Shown here: positions 1-48,200 of the stretch, piece by piece
How the letters are laid out: each line of letters starts with the position of its first letter
Position numbering within the stretch: the stretch's first letter is position 1
Assembly: GCF_020740795.1 (NCBI RefSeq)
Contig: NC_067301.1
Coordinates: 2,604,001 to 2,668,000 of the forward strand
Reading direction: 5' to 3'
DNA from: Apus apus
Taxonomy: Eukaryota > Chordata > Aves > Apodiformes > Apodidae
Length of the DNA stretch: 64,000 nucleotides
Program-made: the position numbers and the translations under genes
Notes under the pieces: generated by a model
Told to the model about the DNA's origin: nothing
Databases searched by the model: none
What the model saw: the letters and a program-made list of their open reading frames with translations, nothing else

Positions 1-208
1 GTTAAGTGACAAGTGAAACATTGACAGGGAAGGGAGATTGTCATCCCTGCTCCTGCCACGTGCAGCAAGGCTTGCTGGTGCAGCCACAGCAGGAACGTGG
101 ATGGCGTCGTGTCCTGAAGGCCTGGGGCTGGGCTCTTGGTGCAGCTGAAAACCAGGCTGGTTGCAATTCAGCTGGATGTGCTCAGCTCCCACCTCTCTCT
201 CCGTGCAG

Positions 209-35482
<35,274 letters not shown>

Positions 35483-35779
35483 TGACAACTCCCCCACCTC
35501 CCCTTTGCTGTCTTGAAGTTGGGCTGAACTTCTAGAAGCCCTGAGAAGCCCCATCCTTGGTATATTGGTGTTTCTTGCAGATTGGTCTGTTGTTGATGCC
35601 TGCACATAGAGGTTGAGATGCACACAGGAAAGAAAAGGGGTCTTTCCTTTTAGCATTAAGTTCTCATGCTTGACTACTGGATGGCTGGTTTTGTGTAGGA
35701 GACTCTTAGGGCATAACCACAGACCATGGCGTGTGGACTTGAGTGTGTGAAGAGCAGGGGAGACAAGTTCATTGTTTTG

Positions 35780-35823
35780 AAAAAAAAGAAAAAAAAGAAA
35801 AAAAAAAAAAAAGAGAAGAAAAG
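35780..35823. repeat. A-rich tract
   Basis: Nearly pure A with scattered G about 300 bases after the ACAP3 stop. No upstream gene copy is attached, so it is treated as a simple repeat in the UTR. Confidence 0.9.
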
Positions 35824-38800
35824 GAAACCCTCTATCACCAGGAGAAACCCACCAACAGTAGGACCAGCCCTGGCTCTGCTGCAGTGTATTTACCATGCAC
35901 TGAGTTCTGGTCTGAACAGTTTGTTCGAAAGGGGTTCTGACATGGAGCCCTCTGTCCTGGCAGCCTGACCAGCAGCCTGCCCCTCCCCTGGGGCTGCTGC
36001 AGCGTCTGGGAGCTGCTGGGGCCAGTTCAGAAAACTAAAAGGTGACCTCAAAGTCAGGAACAGGCTGTTTTGTGGAGCAGAGAGACTTGGCTGCAGAAGG
36101 CACATCAGAAGGGCGGGGGCTGCTCACTGCGCCGGCTCTCGGGACTGGACCAGCCAGGCTCCCCTTTTTTTGCCCGTGGGGGTGAGCTGGTCAAAGCCAT
36201 AACTCCCCTGCTCCCCGGGCCAAGCTGCAGGCTGCCCAGAGCTCTGCCAGCAGCACTGCTGATTGCCTGAGGCTGGGAGGAGCTCGTTGCTGGCGACGGG
36301 CTTTGTGTCAGGGAAGAGAAGCCCCACCCGCTGCCCGAGGGGCTGCACCGCGCCCCGGGCTGGGCTTCGGTTGTCCCTGCTCACCTGGGGTTCCTGACTC
36401 TGCATCTCCGTGGAGGAGACTTCTCCCTGCACGTGTGTCCTTCTGTGCTCTCCCCACGTGTGCTGAAGCATGTGGGCATCTCAGCCCCAGGGGGCTTTGG
36501 AGTTCCTGAATTCCAGTGTCCAGCAGGATCTTCTGTTTCTTTCCTTTTTTTCCCCCGTGGTGTTCTTCCCTGGAGTGGGGGAATGTGCTGCTCCCTAGAG
36601 CACGTGGTTGCTGTGTCTGTGGTCTGTGCTATGAGGATCATGCTGCAGCAGCTCTGCAGCCATGAGATCCTGTCTCAGGAGGGCTTCCAGAGCCCCCATC
36701 CCACGGGCAGGGAGCTTGGATGCCCAGCTGAAATGTGCTCCTGGAAGAGCCTCTTCAGGACCCCCAGCTGGGATGGACAGTGGGTGTTCAGGACTCGTGG
36801 GTGGCAGTTCACAGCTGGAGTTGAGCCTGCCTGGGCACCCAGGCTGCTGGCTCTGGGGCTGGGCCATAGTGCCTTATGGATCTTGAGGGGATTGAGACCT
36901 CTCAAGAACCCAGGGATACCAGGCAGAGTTCCCCATCCTCCTGCAATTCCATCAGCAGGGATACACAACCATTATTTTTTCATCCAGTAGGTGCTTGACA
37001 ACTTTTCTTTGTATAGTGGCTGCTGTTGTGCTGCAGCCCTGAGGGGATTAAACCTTCACAGGCTTGTTCCTGTGGATGTAATTGTGTCCTCAGATCCTGA
37101 AGCAACAGTGACCCAGCTCTTCACTCAAGATGCTGTCCTCAAAATGAATTAACAGCATTCAGTGCCCACCCACACATCTAGAAGTGGAATAATAAACTCC
37201 ACTTAGACTCTAGTAGGGTGTCCTCTCAGTGCCAGGGACAGGCCTTAGGGAAGGGCTGTCCCATGTTTTGCTGCAGCCAGACCACAGGTTTGTCTGTGCA
37301 GTTTGGGTCTTGACGTCTCTCTTCATCTCGTAGCTTTCTCTTTCCTGTTCCCTTTGGAGCTCTGGGATGCACTGGACCAAGTGCTGAGTTCTGAGCTCAA
37401 TCCCAGTTGTCTGTTGTGAGTCTGAAATGGTCCCCCTGACTGTGCTGGAACTGCTGCAGATCCCTGGCAGTGCAAGGTCTGGCTCCAGGGCCTTTCATGC
37501 TTCCCTAAATAACAAACCTGTGTGCCAGCTGGAATTCTCCCTTCTCAGCTGCTCAGTGCCTGGTCTGAACTATCCTGAGGTCTTTAACCAGGCAACACTC
37601 CCCTGAGCCCTTCTGAGTAGAGGCTGTAGGATGTGCCTGTAGCAGTTGGCAGAGGATGGATCACTTGGTCTGGATTCACCTTCTGCTCAGCTGTGGCAGC
37701 TCAGGAGTGGTTCAGAGCTGCTGGTGGGATGGAGCAGTGTGGTTTCAGAGGAGTGTGAGGACCTGTCAGTCCTTAGTTCAGAGTTTCTCTGTGAGCAGGG
37801 ACTGTTCTGGCTGTGGCCCCCACGTGTGGCTCTGGAGTCACATCACTGACAGGGCTGGCTCCAGGCCTCCCCTGCCCCTGGCAGCAGGGGTGGGCAGAGG
37901 GGCACAGTGCAGAGCTGCTGCTGCAGGGCTGTGAGCTCCTTCACTTTGCATTTAGCCCTGGGTTCAGGCTCTTGCCTGTGAAGGTGTAGCCAGCATCCCT
38001 GCCCACTTGTGGATCACAAAAGGTCACCACTTGACATTCTCATGGACCTTCTTCTCTCAGTCCTTTTCATTGGACTTTGTCTTATTTCTGGTAAAAGCCA
38101 CCCTAAACTCAGCTGGGCTTTTCCCCACTGAGCAGGGTGCTGCCTTCACTGCCCCATTTGACAGCCCATCCTTGCCCACTCCTGGTAGTGTCCCTACCAG
38201 CCTGAGTGGGGTCAGGAGCAGATCTGCAGCCTTACAGGGGTAGGAAATGCCCTGTGGGCCTCACTGCTCTGTGCAGAGCTCAGGTGGTGCTGGGTGCTCT
38301 TGTCCAGTGATGAGTTGTGGTGCTGAGCCTGCTAGAGCAATACAGCAAAGCCCTCCAGCCTGTGGCTGCCTGCAGCAGGACTAAGCTGAGCCTGTGGTCA
38401 GATCCTGCAGCATCCAGCTCAGACCTTAGTGCCCAGTGCAGGAACCAGTATCCAGCCAAAACTCACTCTGCTTCCTGGGTTAGGAACAGAGAGGTTCTCC
38501 CATGAATTCTCTCTGAAAACCCAACCCCATCTTATACTGCTCTGTAGGCATTTCTCAGTGCTGGTGTCCCCTCCAGTTGTGCCCTTCCCTGGAAAAGGCA
38601 GCACTGAATCCAGGCTGGCATCTTTCAGGGTACTTCAGAGATCTGGAAAGAGAAGCAGATGTTTCACCCCTGCCATGGTCTTACCCTCTTAGTGACTTTC
38701 AGCATGCTCATTGTCTAGCAATGGTGGTTTATTTCTACATGTACAGCAACTTAAAACACCCCAATTGGTTTTCCAGCTGTTTCTGAGGAGTTAGAGCTAG

Positions 38801-41471
38801 GACTGCTCCTTCCTGGAAGCCAGTGAGAACTGGAGACCTGGCTTCCACTTTGGGTCATTTTATTTCACAATCAGCATTGGTGGCTCATGAGAACAAGACA
38901 CACAAAATCATGTACAGTTTGATCCCTTGGAGCTCAGACTCACTGCTGAAGTACATGAAGTGAAAGCCTGTGTAAATACTGATGCAAAAAGCAGTGTCTT
39001 GCAAGACAATTTTATCTATTTAACATGTATTGGTACTTTATTTAGATTCAATGTATAAAGCAACTTTGTGCACTTTTCCTACACACAGTATTGGGGGGTT
39101 TTATGTTCTTTTGTTATGGATTTTGTGCTGTCTTTTTTAATCGGTGAAATTGTTAAGTATTTAATTTATTATTGATGTGCCCAGAGGACTAGTGCAATTT
39201 TTATTCAATACAGTTTGTCTGTATTTCATGTCAGGATTTTTTTTTTGGTAGCATTATTAGGGAATATTTTCCAAAACCTGCCTTTTCCCCACACACACAC
39301 AATTTTCCTTTCTTCCCTCCCCTTTCCTTTTATCTTCTATTTTCATTCTCCAGATCATGAGGCATTAAATGCCTCTAGTTTGAAATATCATCCAACACTT
39401 TAGCAGTTGCTAAAACAAAAGAGGTTCTACAGGAAAAAAACAACAATGCTGAGGAGGCACTTCTTCATCTTTTCTGTGTTTATTTGATGATTATTTGGGG
39501 GCCTGTGGGGGGGTGTGTGTGCTTAGGAGTTTGGAGCAGAGAGTGGGGCAGCTGGACAGAAAGTTTGTCCAACAAAGAAGTCAGTGGCCAACGAGGCTGG
39601 GAAGAGGAGGATGTTGGAGACTCTTATTTTTTCCTTCTTCAAATACAGCTGTTGGTGTTGGTACCATCTTGTTGGACAGATCTAATGTCACCACCACTCT
39701 CTTCTCATTCTTCCTTTTCTTTTCCAAGAGCCTGTGTTGTGTCTCTGACAGTAACTTGGTTGCATCCACAGTTCCCAGCAGGAGCTTTGCCTTTGTCTAG
39801 AAAGCAACATGCCAGGGGTTGTCACAACAGAAATGGACCCAAACCATGGCCTCAGCCACTCAGGTTCTGTCCTCTTTTGAGTTCTTGAGCTCTGGGTGAA
39901 CATTTACATTCCTGTTCTAGCTTTTAATTTGACTCCACCCAAACCCTCTAACCAAGTGCCTGGACAGGTAGTCTAGGTTTGAGTCTTTGGGGTCTGCCAC
40001 CTGCTTCTGATTCCAAATGGGATGAGTTCAGGTTGCTGGCAAGTTGGAATGACACCCTCTGTGTTCCCTCTCCACGTGTCACCCAAGGGAAACTCAGGTT
40101 GTTTCCGTGTTGTTGTCTCTGAGATGGTCTCTGCAATGGGAAGTGTCCTTGAGCAGTCTAGAGGAAAACATGGAATTGGAAGAATTTCTGTCTTTAAAGA
40201 AAAGGACAAGCTGAGACTGTGATCAGCACAAAACAGACCAGTCACATCTCAGAGGAGCAAAAATGGCCAATATTTATGCAAGAAAAAAAACAACCAAGAA
40301 CCTCCTAAAGAAATGCACTGATTAACTCCTTGTCCAGGGGCCAGAGCAGCTGCTGTTCCTGTGCTGCTGGGCCCCCTGCACCCCCTCACTGCCCCAGCAT
40401 TCTTGCTTTCAACCAAAGACAAACCAGGATGAAGAGATTAAATGTGATATTAAACCCTGGGTTGGCTGATGGCAAACATCTGTGTGTGAGGGGGTTGCTG
40501 CCAGGTGGGGACAGGGGCGTGGGGAAGAAGTGACTGAGCAGGAGAAGGGAGAGTGGGAATGCTGGAGAAATGGGTTTTTTTGAAATTCCAGACTATCTAG
40601 AGTCCATAGGAATGTGATTCTCCTCAGCCTGGGAGGGAATTTGGGCTGGGGTACATCCCTTCTGAGCTGTGCACCCAGCACTGTGTCAGTGGGAAGAGTT
40701 ATGGGGGGATAGAGGTGGGGGAGGAGGACCTGCAGGTTCTCCAGGACAGGAGGGAGGACCATGTGCAGCAGCTGAGGAGGCTGGAGGGGCTGGGTGAAGT
40801 GGGAGCATTTGCCACAAACACACATCTCAGCACCTTCCTCCCCCTGAGGGCCACAAAGGAGCACGTTCCGTTTCTGCCCCTTGTGCTCCAGCACAAGTGG
40901 GAGCAGCCCAGTGGCTGCCCTCAGGTTGTTGATGGATCTCAGCCCTGTCTCGGGTGGCTTCCATCCCTCACCTCCCTCCAACAGCACAGGGAACGTTGCT
41001 GTGGCTTCCCCAGCCTGGGGGCCCCCGGGGCTGCTGAACCCCAGGAACAATCAGCCTCCCCTCCTGTGGGGGTGCAGGCTGGAGGGGAAGCCTTGGGGCT
41101 GAGGGCCCAGCTGGGCTCCTGCACCTCCTTGGCTGAACAGCACAGGAGGAAACAGCTCTTCACCAGGTGACAGCTGCCACCTGTGCTGGGGACCAGGCTC
41201 TGTCACCCAGGGAAGGGCTGGGCTGCTGTCCCAGGGCACTTGCTGTAAATAAGCTCTAACCTATTAACCTCCTTCACTTGCCTGCTCCCAGTGCTACTTT
41301 GTAACACGTTTTTTAATCCCCCCTTTCCCTGCACAGCCTGTACTGACTGTAGCTATGGAACCAGATATTCTCTCTCTTATTATCTTTGTACAATTTTAAA
41401 ACTGTTGCTGTGGTGTCTGCCCTTCCCCTCCCCCCCTGCCCTTCTCTTCTATTGTCTCTTGAAACACTGTT

Positions 41472-41477
41472 AATAAA
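41472..41477 (+). terminator. Candidate ACAP3 poly(A) signal
   Basis: AATAAA preceded by AT-rich sequence and followed within 40 bases by a T/C-rich downstream element. It is one of several candidates. Confidence 0.4.
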
Positions 41478-43879
41478 AATCTAGATAAACTCCTTCCCTC
41501 CTTCTTCTTTGGCTTGATTTATTCATGTCGGGTTCCTTGCCTTGTTGCCTGCATTAACTGAATGTAGAAAACCAGCCCCTTTTAACCTGTTTTCCTTCTC
41601 TGCAACCCACAACCTGAATTCCGTGGCAGTGAATAGACCTGGAATGCTCTGCATTTTTGTTTGGGTTTCTGTGACACTGTCTGGTGATAATGGGATTTCA
41701 GGGTGCTTGGGGTGGGGGGGCTGGGGTGAAGGGGACAGGCTCAGATCACCCCCCTGGCCCAGCCCCCCCTTCACATTTCCTCAGAGCACCTGGATCAATT
41801 CATGCTTGATTTGTTCTGAGCTCTGCTGGTGGCTCCTGCACAAGGAGACCTGGCACCAGCTGGAGATCCCAACCTGCTGCACCTGGACCTCCCTTTCCCC
41901 TGTCCCTGTGGCAGAACAATAAAAGAAGAAGAAAAGCAAGACTTGGCCTGGCCTGGTGATTTCTGTCCTGCTCAGCATGGAAAGCAAACGTAGCAAAACA
42001 AAACTATGGAATAACCTCCATTTTTTCCCCTCCAGGGACAAACATCCCAACCAGTGAACCCAGGTTGGCTTGTGAGCTGAGTGAAGGAGTTAAACCAGGG
42101 AGGAGACTGAACTGAGGAGCAGGGAAGTCACCTGAGGTGCTGGGGGCAGGGGAGCTGCCCTCAAGGTGCATTTGTTAGCAGGAGCTTGGGAGCCACTCGG
42201 GCTGCTCCCCACCCTCTTTTCCCTCTGCCACCCCTTTATTTTACTGCCTCTTTCCCAGCCGGAGACTCTGGTCTCAGCCAGGCTCAGGGGGATGAACACA
42301 TTGAAGACTTAAATGCAGTTACAGAAACCCAGGTCTCCAAAAGGCTTCTCTCTTAAGTTGATGAGGGTTAAATGCTTAACTACAGAAAGCTGGGACTAAA
42401 ACTTCACCACAACAGTGGGATGCTGGTAATTAGAGTTACTATCCCAGTGCTGCTGGAACAAATGCTTTCCCAGGGTGCTGCCAGGTTTGATAACCCAACA
42501 GCAGGTTCTTCCAAAGAAACCCTGGAGGGACAAGTCTTGTTTGTCCTTGTAGGAAGCTCCCTGCTTTCCAGATATAAGGGCATCTTGTGGTTTAATTCTC
42601 CCTGAAAATGAGGGTGTTCTCCTTAGGGAAAGTGGGAAGGAAGAGGTGGTGGAGGAGCTGCATGGCCAGGGCAGAGAAAACAGCCCTGTTCTGTTCCAGA
42701 GAGGCTGAGCAGGATCTACCAGGGAGCTGAGGCTGGTTCTGTGGCACAAATCATCCATGTCCTGAGCATTGCTGGGCCTGAAAAGCAACAGCTCCTCATC
42801 AAAGCCTGACAAGAAGGTTCATGTCACAAGCCTTTGCCACCTGTGGGTGGATAATTATTCCCCAGACCTTTTGGGCTGGCCACACATGGAAGTGAGACAA
42901 TTCGGACATCCCAGCCTGTTCCCCCATGAGCAGGGGTGGGAGGGGGACACACCCCGGCAGGATCCATCCTGTGAGCTTCCATCCAGGGAGCAGCTGGAGG
43001 AGCACTTCTGGAGGCTGCCTCTTCCCTCAGAGAAGGGGCAGGGTGCAGGAAAGACTTGCAGGCAGCTGCACCTCCGTGGGTCAACCCCTGGGATCTTTCA
43101 CTTATCTCTTCCCCTCTGGCTACAGCTTCACCACCAGGTACAAATGAGCTCAGCAGCCCAGTCGGGGCAGAAGTTGCCCTGGACCATCAAGCAGCAAAAC
43201 ATCCAAGCAGAGATGTCAGGAAGGGGATGTGGGTGCCTAATTAGCTCTAGAATTGCAGCCTAAAGCTGAGTCCATTCCTGCATCAGGTCAGATCCTATCA
43301 CAGAACCACTGCTGGGACACCTGAACTCTGTGTCTTCCCTCGTGGGTGGGACCAGTGCCTTGAGTCCAGGGAGTTGTTCTTATCTGGTAGTGCCCTGAGA
43401 CAGACTTTGTGTTCCAGTACAGGTGATGTTGTGCCACAACAAGCTCTGGAAAGTCTGGCTGCCAGAAGAGAAGCCAGACAAGGAGTAAATTACCTTTTCT
43501 CTGCTCCTGGCTGAACTGATACCAAGCCCTGTGCTCCTGACTGGGAAGCTCTGCTGCTGCACAACCAAAGACTTTGGCCTTTTCAGAGCTTCCAGACTGG
43601 CTCTCTCCTTTGAGCCTTCAAAGTCTCTCTGCTGGCTCTTGGGCTTTGGGGGAAAAAAAAGGTGTCAATACTATTAAAGGGGAGGAAAACAATTTAAGAT
43701 CCCACCTCCCTGTCTGGAACCAAAACTCTTTCCATGACTTGGCCTTATGGATTTAGGCTTCTCCAAGTATGGTTGGGACATTTTGAAAAAGGCTTTTCCA
43801 GAGCCAACAAGTAACAACTAGACAGCAACAAACCCAAATACTGGTTGAAGGCAAAACAGAGTCAGACTAAACCCCAGGC

Positions 43880-44846
43880 ACAGTCTGTATTCAGAGCATT
43901 CTATTATTTAAAAAAGTTACAAAAAAAAAACTCCCCTTGATTTCTTCTTAGACCTTGTTTTCTTCAGAAAGTCATAAACATGATTATAACAGAGTAAAAT
44001 GCTCTTGTGCAAACTTCATCATCCAAAAGAAACCTGTACACACTTAGGTACACATAAGTTACTGTCAAATATTAACATTAAAACGTCTCTGTTTATAAAT
44101 GGACTGCAACAAAAAGGCAGCCTTGTTTTCATCTCCTAAATAAATTAGATGCTTTGTCTGTGACATCCGAAGATGATCGACCCCGTTTCTTCTGGTGAGA
44201 TGGTCAATCTCACTTGAGCTCTGCGGGGTGAAGCCTCAGAGCATCTCAGCAGCAGCAGCAGCCTCTGCACTGCCCTCAGAACTCAGCAGGGGCAGGTTAA
44301 GGCCAGAGGTGTCCTGGAGGCAAAGCTGTGATCAGAGCCCCCTCTGCCTGTGACACTCTCTGTCATCCTCCAGACCACAGTGACACATTCGGGTGCTCAC
44401 TCCCCAGCCTCCACTGGAAAGAATCCTTCCATTAAGTGACTTTTCTCTGGAGGTCATTAGTGAAATGTAGATGGGCCTGTTTGCAGCCACAGGCTGATCC
44501 CCTCACCAGGGTTGAAGAGCTAAAAGCTGTGCACAGGCTTTTATCAGGGCTCCACGACTGTCCTGGGGAGTGGAATTACAGTCCTCCCCTCCCCAGGTGT
44601 CATTAGGAACAAGAGGACATGATGCCTGAATCCAGGACACACGGATGGTTTAGTCATGAGCCTGGATGGCCAAGCTGAGCTGGGGGGTGTTGGGGTGCTC
44701 ACAGCTCCTGGATCCACTTCTCTGTTTGACACCCTTCTGACAGCACCTGGGTGAGCAGCAGGGGAGCTCCAGTCTCCCACTTCTCTGTGCACACAAGCAC
44801 ATCCTTAGCTGTTCAGTTCCCCTTCCCAAGAGCTGCCTTCATGTAT
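43880..44846 (-). other. SCNN1D 3' UTR (approximate)
   Basis: Sequence following the SCNN1D stop on the minus strand. The AT-rich block at 43900-44170 resembles a 3' UTR end. No perfect minus-strand AATAAA lies within it; the nearest clear one is the reverse complement at 42235-42240, so the UTR may extend further and approach the ACAP3 end. Confidence 0.4.
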
Positions 44847-45215
44847 CTAAATCCATTCAGCACCACACCTGGGCAAAGCTCTGGCATTTCCAGCTTGCTG
44901 GAGAGTGGGTGGAGCTGGAAGGTCCCTGTTAGCCACAGCAACACTCACTCCAGAAGGGTGAGTGTGAGCAGAATCATCACCTCTGCCAGCTTCTTCTTGC
45001 ACAACTCGGTAGTTTTCCAGGGTCAAGCTGACACTGGGGATGGGAGGAGGATGAGCCACCTTCAGGGTCTTCTTTGACCTGAGCCTTTGGTAGCAGAAGA
45101 GGAGACACAAGACCAGTGTGTCTATAAGCAGCTCGAACATTTCAACCACAGACAACACTGAGGATCCAAACCAGAGGCTCCACTGGCTTCCCATGCTGGA
45201 CAGAAGCAGGTTCTC
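44847..45215 (-). CDS. SCNN1D: SCNN1D last coding exon: pore, TM2 and C-tail
   Basis: Acceptor ccttccacag. It encodes [20 protein letters not shown] then [20 protein letters not shown], a basic stop-transfer (YQRLRSKK), and a tail containing [10 protein letters not shown] and [10 protein letters not shown], ending GAEWI and a stop at 44847-44849. No PPxY Nedd4-binding motif is seen, as expected for delta. Confidence 0.95.
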   Translation of the reverse strand, partial: ENLLLSSMGSQWSLWFGSSVLSVVEMFELLIDTLVLCLLFCYQRLRSKKTLKVAHPPPIPSVSLTLENYRVVQEEAGRGDDSAHTHPSGVSVAVANRDLPAPPTLQQAGNARALPRCGAEWI

Positions 45216-48200
45216 CTGTGGAAGGAATCAAAGGGTTGTGTTTGTCAGACACAGCAGAGCTGAGGGAACATGGAGTGACTGCAGGTTGCCAGCAGGGCAG
45301 TGAGCTGACCCCCCCCCCCAGCTGGGAAGTCATTTTGCATGACTGAATAGAAGGTGAATTTTTCAAGTCTCTTCCCTGAGAATTAGAATCCCATCCTATC
45401 TTGGGGGCTGCAAAGAATCCTCCCTCCAACCACACACACAGTTAATGGCAGCTGATGTAGGGCAACCTACTGAGAGCAGAGGAGACTCGTTCACAGACTT
45501 GTAGTTCAGCTGCTGGTAGAAGATGGTCACCTTGGCAATGTCCTTCCTGCCGTGAGGAAAGGGAGCAGTTAGCAAAGGTGGGTCCACACACCCTTCACCT
45601 GGCACTGCTGGAGTTCTGGTCTCCACTCTGCATGCTGCTGGAGAGCAGGTTCTACCACTCACTCAAGCTTTCCTCCTAAGGGTGTTCAACACCAGCTTGG
45701 AAAAAGGTGACAGAAGTGCCCTCACAGTGCTGTGAGGGAGGATGGGACATTGAGTGGATGGCCTGTACATCTTTCCCTTGTCCTCTAACACCTAAAATTG
45801 GGCAAGGCTATAGAGTTAATCCATGGCTTCAAGAGCAGCAGCTGCTCCCAGTGACTGACCTGTGGCTGGTGGAGTTATATCCATTCTGATGCCTGAGAGC
45901 CTGGCGGATCCAGTCCTGCAGCAGAGCACACCTGAGTTACTGGCAAGCCTGGCTCCTGAGCCTTGCTAGGGTTAACATTCTGTAAATGCAGATTTCCTGA
46001 GCAATCAAATGGCTATTGCTAATAATCAGAAAGGATGCAGTGGGCTGGTTTATGGCACACAGTGGTACCCATCAAGAAGCAGCTCTATTTGCCAGAGCAG
46101 CAAGGAAACAAACTGGTACTTCAGGTGTGCAGAGTATTTTGGTGCTTCAATCCTGCCTTTAACAGCATCCCCACCAAATAATTTCCTCTTTTAAAAGGTA
46201 TGGCTTGTATTTGCATCTCCAGTATCACCCATTGCAGATGAATTAATTACAGCCTGAACGCTCATTAGAGCACGAGGCATGGCAGGAGGTCACCTGCTGA
46301 CTCACAGGGTTCCCATGGCAGCCCTGCAGCTCCTCACAAGCAGCACTGGGTGAGCAGCTCCACCACAGCACCCACTGGCAACAGAAAACCATGAAGACCA
46401 GTCTGTAGGTGGGAGCTGAGGCAGGGAGGTGAATTGCTCAAGGTCATGAGGAAGTTTGGATTAGAGCTGGAACTGAATGTTCCTCTGTAGCATCTTAGTC
46501 TGGCATCTCAGCAACAGGGTCACTGCCTTGGGCCCAGGTTTTGGACCTGTTTTGCTTTATTTGCCTGTTCCATTGCTGTTGCCTGAGTCACTGTTTTCAC
46601 CCTTGACTCCAGTGTTCCCACAGGCAGAGCACACTCACACACAGTGTCCTCTACAAACCCAGCAGCTCTACCTGAGATTTTGCTGATGGCCACTTTGCTG
46701 TCCCAGCAGACACCTTGTACAGTGATTCCCTGGTGAGATAACAATGGAGATTAGATCACTATGACTCCTGCCATTTAAAAGTGGACACACAAAGGAGTTT
46801 AACAATGCTAATTCCTTGCCCCAAGCTCAAGTTCTGGGGGCAGCTCTTGAGAACTTTGGAAAAACCTTTGGGGGTCAACTTAAACAAAATCAATCCTGGG
46901 AACTGTTCAGGAAAACTACAATGGTTTCAAAATCCTGACTCGTAGTAGTTGAGATTTTGCTTCAAAATTACTTTGTTTAGTTTTGAAATTGACCTACAAT
47001 AAAAAAGGTGAACCAAGAAAAGTATCAGGTTGAAAAAGGACACAAGTTTGGGCTTAATAAAACATTTCAGTGTGATTAAGGTGATTTCCCCTCTCTGCTC
47101 TCATCACACATTATTTGCCTTTTCCCCTCCCCAGCACTGTGCTTCAAACAGCCAACTGAAATCTCTGGTTCAGAAAAAGCTGAAATTCAGTCCCCCAGTT
47201 GGCCAGAAAGTTTTCCATGAAGTTTTCCCACATTTCCACTGGGGTAATTTTCCTCTGCCACAGGCATTTGTGGGGCTCTGCTTGTGTGACCTACCGGCAA
47301 GGCTTGGGGCACTGGTCAAAACAGTTGAGGTGATGGTTCCTGAGCCTGTTGTACAGCTGGTAAAAGCAGTGACCTGATGGAAGAAATGGGAAGAACAGGC
47401 TCAGGCACTTCCTCAGGGAATGGAAGGCTACCAAATGGATGGCTACCTCAGATGAGATCATAGAATGCCAGGTTGGAAGGGACCTCAAGGCTCATCTGGT
47501 CCCTCACTTGGCCTTCCCAAGCAGGCAGCCTCTCTCTCAGACCTGGTTTTTTTGTGTCTAACTTGGTGTCCAGCAAAGACACAAAAAGGTGTTTGCCCCG
47601 TGGCTGGATGCAGTGATGTGAGGGAACAGACCCGGCAGGAAACAGGCAGTGAACTAAGGAGCCGAGTCACCAGTGCCTCTCGCAGGAAGGCTTCCCCTCC
47701 GACAAGGAGAAGACAGGAGCCACCTGCCCTTACCCCAGGCGGGCTGCTTGTTGTAGTTGCAGTACTCAGCGCCAGGAGGCAGCGGGTAGTAGTAGTAGCC
47801 ACAGCCACATTGCTGAACCATGATGTGCTGGAAGCAGGAATGCAAACAGGCCTGGGGGAAAAAAAACAAACCAAGGCGTAAAAGATGGGGTAAGGCAGAG
47901 ATTGTGGAGTGCCCGAGTCTGCAGGCTGCAGCTGCTCAGAGACAAGGCCCAGGTTTGGTGGCTGCAGAAGGACACCAGCCATTCCTGGAGCATGATGATG
48001 GGGAAGGTTTTCACTTTTCATTCCTTGGCTTTACCCCTGAACTCAGTCAGACTGAACTTTCCCCAGCTCCCTTTTCCATCATGCCCAGTAACAGCACAGT
48101 TAAGAAAGGGCCCAAGCATCTAGAGCCAGGAGTGGCTGCTTAAACAGATCAAGACCTGATGGCTCAAGAATGTCCTACCAGAGCAGCCCAGCTGCCTCCC

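Larger units (their letters stand above)
35483..41495 (+). other. ACAP3 3' UTR (extent uncertain)
   Basis: Non-coding sequence after the ACAP3 stop. Candidate poly(A) hexamers are AATAAA at 37191-37196, AATACA at 39207-39212 after an AU-rich block at about 38720-39260, AATAAA at 41472-41477 followed by T-rich sequence, and AATAAA at 41918-41923. The AU-rich block and the 41472 site look most like real UTR ends, but which is used cannot be told from sequence. No other gene was recognised here. Confidence 0.5.

Noticed and set aside
35780..35823. A-rich tract as the tail of a processed pseudogene
   Set aside because: The preceding sequence is ACAP3 3' UTR with no gene copy and no target duplication seen.
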